A DNA stretch of 25,863 nt from JASFRI01 sp050115015 (GTDB taxonomy: Bacteria; Acidobacteriota; Polarisedimenticolia; CBDVAL01). Positions 1-5,911 of this stretch are shown one piece after another. Location of the stretch: contig JASFRI010000011.1 in the NCBI GenBank assembly GCA_050115015.1, positions 1-25,863 on the forward strand, read 5' to 3'. The position numbers and the translations under genes were made by a program. The notes below the pieces were generated by a model that worked only from the letters and a program-made list of their open reading frames with translations, was not told where the DNA came from and made no database searches. Position 1 is the stretch's first letter, and every line of letters starts with the position of its first letter.

Positions 1-302
1 AACCCCTCGAAGAAGTCCGGCGCTTGAAGTTTGCCGTAGACGAACAGCGCCCGCGCCCCGTCGTTCGGCATGTGCAGGTGTCCGTGCCGGTTCTCGATGG
101 AGCTGTGCTGCCCGATGTAGACGACCTTCCCGAACATCAGGTCGCCGACCCGCGGCGTCCCCACCGGCGGCGCGTAGCGCCGGACCGCGCGGACGGGGAC
201 GGTGAGGGTGGCGCTGGGGACGATGAATCCCGGCGGGAGCTTGCGGGACAGCCGCGGCGCGACCGGAGCCGGGGGGACCGGCGAAGAGGGGATCGGGGCC
301 AT
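1..302 (-). CDS. Hypothetical protein, N-terminal 100 residues (cut by left edge)
   Basis: An uninterrupted minus-strand frame runs from an ATG at 302-300 out through the left edge, so only the N-terminus is visible. The translation opens with a Pro/Ala/Ser-rich stretch (MAPIPSSPVPPAP), then a globular-looking part containing VGDLMFGKVVYIGQHSS, IENRHGHLHM and, at the edge, YGKLQAPDFFEG. The alternation of hydrophobic residues and the well-placed glycines look like real protein, unlike the Arg/Pro-rich opposite-strand frames. A GAGG lies about nine bases before the ATG. The same frame stays open upstream, so a GTG a few codons earlier is also possible. I do not recognise the family securely. 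The pattern GDL..g.V..IGqH...en..G, then YG...APD.FEG, is reminiscent of uncharacterised proteins carrying a similar signature, but this is a memory-level impression. It is transcribed away from the cassette array and is not an integrase. Confidence 0.6.
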   Translation of the reverse strand, partial: MAPIPSSPVPPAPVAPRLSRKLPPGFIVPSATLTVPVRAVRRYAPPVGTPRVGDLMFGKVVYIGQHSSIENRHGHLHMPNDGARALFVYGKLQAPDFFEG

Positions 303-648
303 CCAGGGGTCCTCGGCGCGGCGCACGCGGTCGCTGCCTGTGGATTCCACGCCCGCCCCGGCGGCGGTCAAGGGCCTCCCCGGCCCCGTCCCGGGGCCAG
401 GCGAGGCCCGGTGCCCCGGCGTCCGAAGCCGCCGCGGGGGCCCGGGGTCCGGCCGGACCGTGGCCGGAACTTCGCGCCCCTCCGGGCCGGATCCGCTGCT
501 ATACGGATCAGCCTATCGTCCTCCGTCCCCGGCGAACCACCAGCACAAGCCAAGTGGAATCCGGGAGTTGGCGGAACCTACCAACTCGCAACGGAGTCTC
601 CTAGACTGACCACCACGCAGTGTTTCGGTTGTTACTCAGCGCTTCCAA
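303..648. other. Intergenic stretch, no convincing gene
   Basis: All frames here give Arg/Pro/Gly-rich translations typical of unread GC-rich DNA. The one structure I see is a perfect 7-bp inverted repeat, GAGTTGG (565-571) with CCAACTC (581-587) and a 9-base loop. Its left arm contains GTTGGCG, a near miss to the integron core GTTRRRY. It may be the eroded left end of the cassette array, but no attC can be folded around it. Confidence 0.4.
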
Positions 649-1155
649 TTGAGGCTCGATCGCCGACCCGTCGAGCCGTACGTCGGGACGCAGTATGTCG
701 ACGCGGATGGGGCGCATTTCCCGAACTACAAGCAACCAGTCATGTTCCATGCTCTACAATGGGTCGCGATCGACTCCGCTGGCAATCTCGGCGGGAACTT
801 CCACATCGTTGTTGCGAAGCGGCCGGGAACGTCGAATCGAGTTGTAGCCGCTGAGGTTGCGGAGGGCTTCACCGGACCCCGAAAGCCCGAAGAAGGTGCT
901 ATCAGCCGAGCAAGCCCCGAGACGCTGGCAAGCGTGGAGCTGCGCATCGGCAGGGACGCGTCGAGTATGGCTCCAGCCCAACAGTTGGCCGCTGTCGAGG
1001 AGCTTCTCTCGGAGGTCTTTTTCATCGATTCGCAACCGAGCGCTGCCCAGCTCATAGCGTTCGTCAAACGGCATCGGGACTATCCGGTCGCCGTTCTTGT
1101 CGAGATCACCGGTCTATCGGAAGTGCGAATCGAGGATCTCCTCGAAGGCGAGTGA
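649..1155 (+). CDS. Hypothetical protein, first cassette-like gene
   Basis: This 168-residue frame ends seven bases before the first attC site, the usual place for a cassette gene. Composition is protein-like: an N-terminal half with beta-type hydrophobic alternation (for example FHALQWVAIDSAGNLGGNFHIVVAKR) and a C-terminal half that looks helical, ending in an acidic tail (EDLLEGE). No signal peptide or membrane segment is visible, so a cytoplasmic protein is likely. The start is uncertain. The frame opens at 610 after a stop, and the only standard start before the first internal Met is TTG at 649, with no clear Shine-Dalgarno sequence. The true N-terminus may therefore be missing or different. 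Codons use more A/T at the third position than the genes after 5300. I do not recognise the family, which is common for cassette-borne genes. Confidence 0.55.
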   Translation: MRLDRRPVEPYVGTQYVDADGAHFPNYKQPVMFHALQWVAIDSAGNLGGNFHIVVAKRPGTSNRVVAAEVAEGFTGPRKPEEGAISRASPETLASVELRIGRDASSMAPAQQLAAVEELLSEVFFIDSQPSAAQLIAFVKRHRDYPVAVLVEITGLSEVRIEDLLEGE

Positions 1156-1162
1156 GCACGCT

Positions 1163-1259
1163 GCCCAACAACAGGCTCACGCCGCTGGCGGGCGCGAGCC
1201 AGATTGCTGATGCCTCGCGGCGCGCTGGCGCCCGCCGCGGCTTGGGCTAAGGGTTAGGC
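1163..1259 (+). repeat. attC recombination site 1 (97 bp)
   Basis: The left core GCCCAAC (1163-1169, RYYYAAC) and right core GTTAGGC (1253-1259, GTTRRRY) both match the attC consensus. Between them lie long complementary arms. GGCGGGCGC on the left pairs exactly with GCGCCCGCC on the right, and the flanking CGCCGC and GCGGC extend the stem. The cores are not exact complements of each other (one mismatch). This is expected, because the right core after the G belongs to the following cassette. Confidence 0.85.
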
Positions 1260-1297
1260 GGAAGAATCGGACCGAGGCACCACACAGGAGAGAGCAA

Positions 1298-1729
1298 TTG
1301 GCCGGCAATGCGAAGACCACAACGGCGACGGTAATTCCGACCATGCGATACGACGATGCAGCGGCAGCCATCGCGTGGCTCTGCGAGGCGTTCGGATTCG
1401 AGAAGCGCCTTGTCGTGCCCGGTGAAGACGGAACCATCGTCCACGCACAGCTCGTTTTCGGGAACGGGATGATAATGCTCGGTTCCGCGCGCGCGAGCGA
1501 GTTCGACGGTCTTCAGAAACCACCGAGCGCTCTGGGTGGCGCCGTAACTCAGAGCACGTACATCATCGTCGACGACGCCGACAAGCACTACGCACGAGCA
1601 GTCGCCGCGGGCGCGGAGGTCGTGATTGAGATTAAGGACGAGGACTACGGGGGACGGGGCTATTCTTGCCGCGATCCCGAAGGGCACGTTTGGAACTTCG
1701 GCTCCTACGATCCCTGGGCCTCCGCCTAA
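1298..1729 (+). CDS. VOC/glyoxalase family protein (cassette gene)
   Basis: The 143-residue product has the vicinal-oxygen-chelate fold pattern of the PhnB/glyoxalase-like group. An opening beta strand (ATVIPTMRYDD) leads into a helix ending AFGFEKR (about residues 22-37). The second half has a strand TYIIVDDADKHY (88-99), a helix with AVAAGAEVV, and the diagnostic C-terminal strand YSCRDPEGHVWNFGSYDPW (122-140). Members bind a metal or sequester small molecules; some act as glyoxalases, some give bleomycin-type resistance, and many are uncharacterised, so no substrate is assigned. The start is TTG at 1298, with AGGAGAG six bases upstream. The TAA stop is inside the left core of attC 2, so gene and recombination site are fused as in classic cassettes. 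The predicted excised cassette is 1254-1797 (544 bp). Confidence 0.88.
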   Translation: MAGNAKTTTATVIPTMRYDDAAAAIAWLCEAFGFEKRLVVPGEDGTIVHAQLVFGNGMIMLGSARASEFDGLQKPPSALGGAVTQSTYIIVDDADKHYARAVAAGAEVVIEIKDEDYGGRGYSCRDPEGHVWNFGSYDPWASA

Positions 1730-1803
1730 CAACGCCTTGAACCTGCCGATCACGCCGCTTGCTTGCGCAAGCGTCGCGCCCGCAGGTTAAGGCAACGTTG
1801 GGC
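1724..1803 (+). repeat. attC recombination site 2 (80 bp)
   Basis: This is a textbook attC: left core GCCTAAC (1724-1730) and right core GTTGGGC (1797-1803). The arm CCTTGAACCTGC (1735-1746) pairs with GCAGGTTAAGG, leaving one unpaired G on the left arm. Such an extrahelical base is used by integron integrases to choose the strand. The variable central part forms its own GCTTG/CAAGC hairpin. The left core is the exact reverse complement of the right core of attC 1, so the circularised VOC cassette would have perfectly matched cores. Confidence 0.92.
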
Positions 1804-1862
1804 GGGCGGAGAGGCGTATCCGGCGACGTGATGGGCGGACCACGAGAATCGGAGAGGGCGAA

Positions 1863-3515
1863 GTGACCACCACCAAATCGTCGGAGAGGCCTCATTCCCA
1901 ATCGTGTGATGACCGCGGTCCGTCGGGGTTCCAGTCGAACCGGTACCGACTCCTGTCGGTGGTGTGCGTCATCGTCCTGCTGGCACTCGGGATCGGGCTA
2001 CGATCAACGCAGTACTTCAGCCAAGTCGACATGTGGCACGATGAGCTTGCACTGGCGCGTAACGTGGAGGACCGCGGACTCGTTGAGCTCGTCAATCGCC
2101 CGCTCGATCACCGGCAAGTGGCGCCGGTGGGCACGATTGTTCTCCTAGAGGTTTCCTCGACGCTCCTAGGAGTCTCGGAATTGGGGCTCCGATTTGCTCC
2201 TTGGATTCTGGGCATCGCCTCCCTGCTCCTCTTTTGGCGCGTCTCAACGAGATTCGCGGAAGGCGCTCCTCTCCTCGCGGCGCTGGCCGTTTTCGCGGTC
2301 AGCCCAGCCCTCGTCTGGTACGGCTCAAGCCTCAAACCATATGGAGGCGATGTCGCGGTCAGCCTCTTTCTCGTCTGGTTGTCATTGCGGTTCCTGGAAA
2401 GATCCGACGTCCTGGCGAGGGGGGTCATCGCTGGAGCGTTCGGAGGCCTGGCCCTTCTTCTATCGTTTCCGGCGGTTCCCACGGCTGGCATCCTGGCGAT
2501 GTGGATCGCGGCCGCGTGGTGGCGGCGGAGTCCCAGGCCCCCGGTTGCGCCTGTCGCGAGTCTCGGCGTGGGATGGATGCTCGGGGCCGCCTTCGCCGCC
2601 TGGGTGGCCCTTCGCCTGGTGGACCCGGCGACCGACCAGTTCATGCGCGAGTTCTGGGCGGACGACTTCCCTCCGACGTCCAGGCCGCTCGCTGCGTTGA
2701 CCTGGGGACTCGCGAGGCTTTACGGAGCGTTCTCCCATTCGCTGGTCTTCTTTCCGCCTCGAGATCCAGTCCTGCAGTCAATCGTCGCCGTGCCCGCGGT
2801 GCTGGCCGTCGCAGGGCTCGTTCTCGTATTGAGGCGACCGATCGTGCCCTCGATGCTGCTCCTGGCGCCGCCCTTGGCCGGGCTCGCGGCCGCGTTCCTG
2901 CACATCTTGCCGTTCGATCAGCGCGTGGGTCTGCACGCTACCTGGCCGCTGCTCGTCCTCGCTGCCCTCGGTCTCACACGATTCCATCGGATCCTGCCCG
3001 GGCGATGGCGGCTCGCAACCCACATCCTGTCCACGGTCATGGCGTTGCCACTCGTCGCGATCATACTGCTGGCAGCGAGGCCGCCGTACGCTGCGACTGA
3101 CGGCGTGCGACCACGGACCGTCCTGACGACCCTGGCCCAGCGGCGTCGGCCCGCGGATCCAGTCTACGTCTACACGCAGGGCCGGCACGACATGGCCTTT
3201 TACGGCAAGCGAGCAGGCATCCAGGATTGGGTGCAAGGGGAGCGACATTTCGACGACCCGCGAGGTTACCTGAGAGAGGTCGACGTCTTGCGAGGCGAGC
3301 CCCGGGCGTGGTTCTTCTGGGTACGGCTTGATGGCGACGAACCCGACCTCATTCGAAGCTACCTCGGAACCATCGGCCGGGAGCTAGAGCGGATTCCGGC
3401 CGAACCACTCCTGGCCACGGGGGCCGTGCTATACGATCTCTCCGATACGGAGCGTGCGAGTCGGATTTCAGCTGAATCATTCCCGTTGCCCGACACTGCG
3501 GGAACGGAACGTTGA
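1863..3515 (+). CDS. GT-C family glycosyltransferase, ArnT/PMT-like integral membrane protein
   Basis: The product is 550 residues. After a cytoplasmic N-terminus, the first membrane helix (about 29-47) leads into an extracytoplasmic loop with the motif WHDEL. Its Asp60-Glu61 match the metal/lipid-phosphate-binding acidic pair of GT-C enzymes of the ArnT and protein O-mannosyltransferase type. Roughly ten further hydrophobic helices follow to about residue 400, then a soluble C-terminal domain of about 140 residues. Such enzymes move a sugar from a polyprenyl-phosphate donor to lipid, protein or glycan outside the membrane; donor and acceptor cannot be read from sequence. The start is GTG at 1863, with GAGAGGG just upstream, and lies 60 bases after attC 2. 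It is unusually long for a cassette gene, and no complete attC follows. The 7-mer GCCCAAC at 3559-3565, which would be the matching left core, stands alone. Confidence 0.85.
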   Translation: MTTTKSSERPHSQSCDDRGPSGFQSNRYRLLSVVCVIVLLALGIGLRSTQYFSQVDMWHDELALARNVEDRGLVELVNRPLDHRQVAPVGTIVLLEVSSTLLGVSELGLRFAPWILGIASLLLFWRVSTRFAEGAPLLAALAVFAVSPALVWYGSSLKPYGGDVAVSLFLVWLSLRFLERSDVLARGVIAGAFGGLALLLSFPAVPTAGILAMWIAAAWWRRSPRPPVAPVASLGVGWMLGAAFAAWVALRLVDPATDQFMREFWADDFPPTSRPLAALTWGLARLYGAFSHSLVFFPPRDPVLQSIVAVPAVLAVAGLVLVLRRPIVPSMLLLAPPLAGLAAAFLHILPFDQRVGLHATWPLLVLAALGLTRFHRILPGRWRLATHILSTVMALPLVAIILLAARPPYAATDGVRPRTVLTTLAQRRRPADPVYVYTQGRHDMAFYGKRAGIQDWVQGERHFDDPRGYLREVDVLRGEPRAWFFWVRLDGDEPDLIRSYLGTIGRELERIPAEPLLATGAVLYDLSDTERASRISAESFPLPDTAGTER

Positions 3516-3784
3516 GACTTGTCCAGCGGTGAGGAGCTGGGGATCTTCTGGGTCCGCAGCCCAACACCTATTCGAAGGCACCTTGTCAAGAGGGCAGACC
3601 GGTCGACCTCGTCCCAGAACAAACTCGGTTCCACGCCCGGCCGATTCAAAGAGCAGCGGGGTCCGAGACGGTCACCAGTTGGCGACGCGGCTCGGGCGTG
3701 ATGCCTTGACCTGACACCCGCGCCCGCCGTCGGCGGGCGGACGCAGATTCGCGCAGACGCTGGCATAGGACAACCGGGAAGGGA
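3516..3784. other. Non-coding stretch after the glycosyltransferase
   Basis: I see no credible gene. The stretch contains an isolated attC-like left core GCCCAAC (3559-3565) with no right partner within 200 bases. It also has a GC hairpin, GCCCGC (3722-3727) with GCGGGC (3733-3738) around a 5-base loop, which could end transcription of the glycosyltransferase. The first copy of GACCTGACACCC (3708-3719) sits directly before the hairpin. Confidence 0.4.
3708..3719 (+). repeat. Short direct repeat GACCTGACACCC, copy 1
   Basis: The same 12 bases recur at 4238-4249 in the same orientation, 530 bases away, bracketing the small membrane-protein gene and the third core site. From memory, this string often occurs near Y1-type (REP-associated) transposase genes in metagenome-derived genomes. 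No transposase is present here, so a mobile-element scar is only a suggestion. Confidence 0.35.
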
Positions 3785-3952
3785 ATGAGCAGGTTAGCCT
3801 TGGTGACCGGGATCATCTCCCGCCTGGTGATGATGGTGATGCTGGTTTTTGCCGATGGCCCTCGCCGTTGGTACAGCAGCGCCCTGTTCGGGTTGATCGG
3901 GGCGCTGATGCTGACAAACGCCCCTCGCTGGCGTCGTGTGGCGGACAATTGA
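3785..3952 (+). CDS. 55-residue two-helix membrane protein (cassette gene)
   Basis: The frame from ATG 3785 to TGA 3952 reads as a compact membrane protein. The first hydrophobic helix is LALVTGIISRLVMMVMLVF (about residues 4-22). A charged/aromatic turn, ADGPRRWYSS, follows, then a second helix ALFGLIGALMLT (33-44) and a basic C-terminus, NAPRWRRVADN. By the positive-inside rule both ends would probably face the same side, forming a hairpin in the inner membrane. Purine-rich GGGAAGGGA abuts the ATG, so the ribosome site is close. Opposite-strand frames over this stretch are not protein-like. No function is assigned; small membrane proteins of unknown role are common in integron cassettes. 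It lies upstream of the core site at 4068. Confidence 0.6.
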   Translation: MSRLALVTGIISRLVMMVMLVFADGPRRWYSSALFGLIGALMLTNAPRWRRVADN

Positions 3953-4074
3953 CCTGCCAGTCACGCATGGCGGTGTGGTGGCGGGGGCGCGATGTCTCAC
4001 ACAGCTTTCCAGACTGCCGGCCGCGCCGCTTCCTTTGCAAGCTACGTGCCCCCGACTGAAACCAGACGTTGGGC
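3953..4074 (+). repeat. Degenerate attC candidate ending in core GTTGGGC
   Basis: GTTGGGC at 4068-4074 is identical to the right core of attC 2. The upstream side is poor: no clean RYYYAAC follows the small gene. Only CAGTC (3958-3962) with GACTG (4053-4057), and CGGGGGC with GCCCCCG, give partial pairing. I regard this as an eroded site or a chance core. Confidence 0.4.
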
Positions 4075-4291
4075 GGGATGGGGAAAGGAGTCGGCTCTTC
4101 ACCTTTGGAGTTACTCCTGCGGACGGAATTCTCGCACCTGAAGGCCGTGGGAGATTCTCCAGATGAGGTCCGCTCGCCGTTGTTCGGCAGCGATTCCAGC
4201 TTGAACTTGCCGGGGTCGAGTCCCCAGGCCATCATTCGACCTGACACCCCCTTCGCTTACGTTAGCCGCCAAGGCCGCACCGGGAGATTGG
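4075..4291. other. Leader stretch before the methyltransferase
   Basis: No supported gene; the open frames here overlap the methyltransferase in another phase or are compositionally poor. It contains the second GACCTGACACCC (4238-4249), a small GGGG/CCCC hairpin near 4212-4225, and GTTAGCC at 4260-4266, which fails the integron core consensus at one base. Confidence 0.4.
4238..4249 (+). repeat. Short direct repeat GACCTGACACCC, copy 2
   Basis: Exact second copy of the 12-mer at 3708-3719. It lies about 40 bases upstream of the methyltransferase start. Confidence 0.35.
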
Positions 4292-4909
4292 ATGAGCTTC
4301 TTTTACAGATTCCAGTACCTGATCGGCTTGACGCCCTGGGAGCGGATGCCGTCACTTCCTATTGGCGACCAGGCCGTTTCGCTCCTTGACCAGGAGGAGA
4401 GCGGTCGAGAACCACCTCACGGGCGCGCGCTCGATCTGGGATGCGGGACCGGGTTCTGGTCCGTTGGACTGGCTCAACGCGGATGGGAGGTAACCGGCGT
4501 CGACATCGTGCCGAAAGCGGTGCGCACAGCCCGCAAACGCGCGCGCGCAGCCGGCGTGGAGGCTCGATTCGTCGAAGGGAGTATCACGTCGCTCAGCGCC
4601 ATGGACATCGGCTCGGGATTTCGCCTCATCCTGGACTTCGGTGCCGTTCATGGTCTCGCGCCGGAGCAGGTGCGGGCGGTTGGCCGTGAGGTAACGGTGG
4701 TCGCGTCGGAGGAGGCCTCGCTCCTGATGTACGCATTCTGTCCGGCTCGTCGAGGGCCGCTGCCGCGGGGGATAGGTCGGCAAGAGATCGAAGGGGCTTT
4801 TCGTGGATGGACGATCACCCACGAGGAACCATTCGATGTGAGCGGCGCTCCCCGTTTCGTGCAGAAAGCGCACCCTCGCTTCTACTTCCTTCGCCGCGGA
4901 CGACCGTGA
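4292..4909 (+). CDS. Class I SAM-dependent methyltransferase
   Basis: The 205-residue protein carries the Rossmann-type SAM-binding signature. Motif I is LDLGCGTGFWSVGLA (about 47-61), with the acidic residue of the next strand at Asp71 (VTGVDIVPKAV). A further strand/helix unit ends ARFVEGSI, and a fourth strand is FRLILDFGAVHGL. These bind S-adenosylmethionine. The N-terminal FFYRFQYLIGLTPWERMP and the C-terminal basic RFYFLRRGRP are outside the core fold and may contact substrate. The substrate is unknown; small-molecule methyltransferases of this size are frequent. The start is ATG at 4292, with GGGAGA seven bases upstream. It is the last intact gene of the accessory region in the cassette orientation, but no attC follows its stop, so its status as a cassette is unproven. 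Confidence 0.85.
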   Translation: MSFFYRFQYLIGLTPWERMPSLPIGDQAVSLLDQEESGREPPHGRALDLGCGTGFWSVGLAQRGWEVTGVDIVPKAVRTARKRARAAGVEARFVEGSITSLSAMDIGSGFRLILDFGAVHGLAPEQVRAVGREVTVVASEEASLLMYAFCPARRGPLPRGIGRQEIEGAFRGWTITHEEPFDVSGAPRFVQKAHPRFYFLRRGRP

Positions 4910-4946
4910 GGGCGGCATGGCAGCGGGCCCACGTCGACCCCTTCCT

Positions 4947-5290
4947 ATGACGGTCGGGAGGATCGTCGGGCGCGCGAAACGGATCGAGGACATGAAGCCG
5001 GCCGAGAAGCCACTCGGGGATTCGGACGAGCCGCCGGCTACCTGCGTGTGCGGGTCGGATCTGTGGCCCTACCGCGGCACCGATGCGCCGACGGAACCGA
5101 CACCGATGGGCCACGAGTACTGCGGCATCGTGGAGGAGGTCGGTAGCGAGGTGAGGAACATCCAGCGCGGTCAGTTCGTCGTCGGCTCGTTCTTCGCCTC
5201 CGACAACACCTGCGAGATCTGTCATGCCGGGTATCAGAGCCGCTGCGTCCAGGCGCCCCTGCTGCGCGTCCCTGGTGGCGGAGAAGAACC
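4947..5290 (+). pseudogene. Decayed zinc-dependent alcohol dehydrogenase fragment
   Basis: Residues from the GroES-like N-terminal domain of medium-chain zinc dehydrogenases are still legible: CVCGSDLWPYRG (with the catalytic-zinc Cys), MGHEYCGIVEEVGSEV (the conserved GHE segment) and DNTCEICHAGYQSRC (part of the structural-zinc Cys cluster). A full enzyme has about 340-380 residues. Here the frame lacks part of the first strands between the start region and the CGSD motif. It runs out after QAPLLRVP, which looks like the later GAQA..RVP segment joined after an internal deletion. The nucleotide-binding domain is absent. The frame itself is still open to 5351, so a short product could be made, but it could not be an active dehydrogenase. 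It lies between the methyltransferase and the acetyltransferase and looks like a recombination scar. Confidence 0.7.
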
Positions 5291-5382
5291 CATGAATGGC
5301 GCCCTCGCACCGGACGCGCTCCGGTGCCGCCGAGACAGTCGGAGATCATGATGCAGGGGCTTCCCCGCGACGCGAATTCGTG

Positions 5383-5823
5383 GTGAGGGTCCGACCGGTG
5401 GCGCGCCGGGACCGGGCCGAGTGGCTGCGGATGCGCACGGCCCTCTGGCCGGAATCGCCGGACGATCACGGTCCCGAGATCGACGCCTTCCTCGCCAGCC
5501 CGCCGCGGGACGCCGTCGTCCTCGTGGCGGAGCGCGAGCCCGGCCGGCTCGGGGGGTTCCTGGAGGCGGGGATGCGCTCCCACGCGGAGGGCTGCGCCGC
5601 CTCCCCCGTGGGCTACCTCGAGGGCTGGTGGGTGGACCCGGACCTGCGGCGGTCCGGGGTGGGCCGGGGGCTGGCGACCGCGGCGGAGGCCTGGGCGCGA
5701 TCCCGGGGTCTGACGGAGATGGCCAGCGACGCCACGGCCTCGAACCGGAGCGGCCAGGCGGCCCACCGGGCGCTCGGCTACGAGAAGGTCGGGCGCATCG
5801 TCTGCTTCCGGAAGCGGCTCTGA
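5383..5823 (+). CDS. AAC(6')-I-like aminoglycoside N-acetyltransferase (GNAT family)
   Basis: With GTG 5383 as start the product is 146 residues, the usual length of the short AAC(6')-I enzymes. It aligns without gaps to their N-terminus: xRVRPVxRRDRAEWLRMRxxLW matches the IKPAxExxxxDWLxLRxxLW pattern. Downstream are VGYLEGWWVDPDLRRSG (76-92), the acetyl-CoA pyrophosphate loop RRSGVG (89-94), EMASDA (112-117) and HRALGYEKVGRIVCFRK (128-144), all hallmark positions of the group. Members transfer acetyl from acetyl-CoA to the 6'-amino group of aminoglycosides, but chromosomal homologues may have other natural substrates. A longer frame begins at ATG 5296, but its extra residues look unread. GTG 5380 is a second option. 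Wobble positions are GC-saturated, unlike the cassette genes. It converges on the metalloprotease gene. Confidence 0.78.
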   Translation: MRVRPVARRDRAEWLRMRTALWPESPDDHGPEIDAFLASPPRDAVVLVAEREPGRLGGFLEAGMRSHAEGCAASPVGYLEGWWVDPDLRRSGVGRGLATAAEAWARSRGLTEMASDATASNRSGQAAHRALGYEKVGRIVCFRKRL

Positions 5824-5868
5824 TCCCTCACCGATGGGGCCGGCGGGACGCGCACGGCCCGCAGGGCT

Positions 5869-5900
5869 GCTGTCGGCTCCCCCGCCAGCGGGGTGACAGC
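5869..5900. terminator. Hairpin between convergent genes
   Basis: GCTGTC (5869-5874) pairs with GACAGC (5895-5900). Inside, CCCCGC (5880-5885) pairs with GCGGGG (5888-5893), giving a strong two-part stem between the stops at 5823 and 5912. There is no clear U-tract on either strand, so termination is inferred from position and stability. Confidence 0.5.
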
Positions 5901-5911
5901 GCGCCGCCCCC

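Larger units (their letters stand above)
1163..4074 (+). mobile_element. Integron gene-cassette array without integrase (CALIN-like)
   Basis: Same-strand genes are separated by attC-type sites: 1163-1259 and 1724-1803 are complete, and a third core lies at 4068-4074. The VOC gene, the glycosyltransferase and the 55-residue membrane protein lie inside; the gene at 649-1155 lies just before the first site and the methyltransferase just after the last core. The VOC stop codon lies within the left core of its attC, as is typical of cassettes. No tyrosine recombinase of the IntI type is encoded anywhere in the window, so this is either the distal part of a chromosomal integron or a cluster of attC sites lacking an integrase. 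Both ends are uncertain: no attI is visible on the left, and no attC follows the methyltransferase. Confidence 0.7.

Noticed and set aside
567..573. GTTGGCG as attI or left array boundary
   Set aside because: It is only a near match, sits in a small hairpin without the pairing arms of attC, and there is no integrase nearby.
24..854. 276-residue plus-strand frame at the left end
   Set aside because: The translation is Arg/Pro/Gly-rich with no protein-like pattern; it overlaps a convincing minus-strand gene (1-302) and the cassette gene starting at 649.
4260..4266. GTTAGCC as a fourth integron core
   Set aside because: The fifth to seventh bases break the GTTRRRY rule, and no complementary left core or arms lie within 150 bases.
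5824..5911. attC site after the AAC(6')-like gene
   Set aside because: No RYYYAAC or GTTRRRY core is present; the structure there is a plain hairpin between convergent genes.
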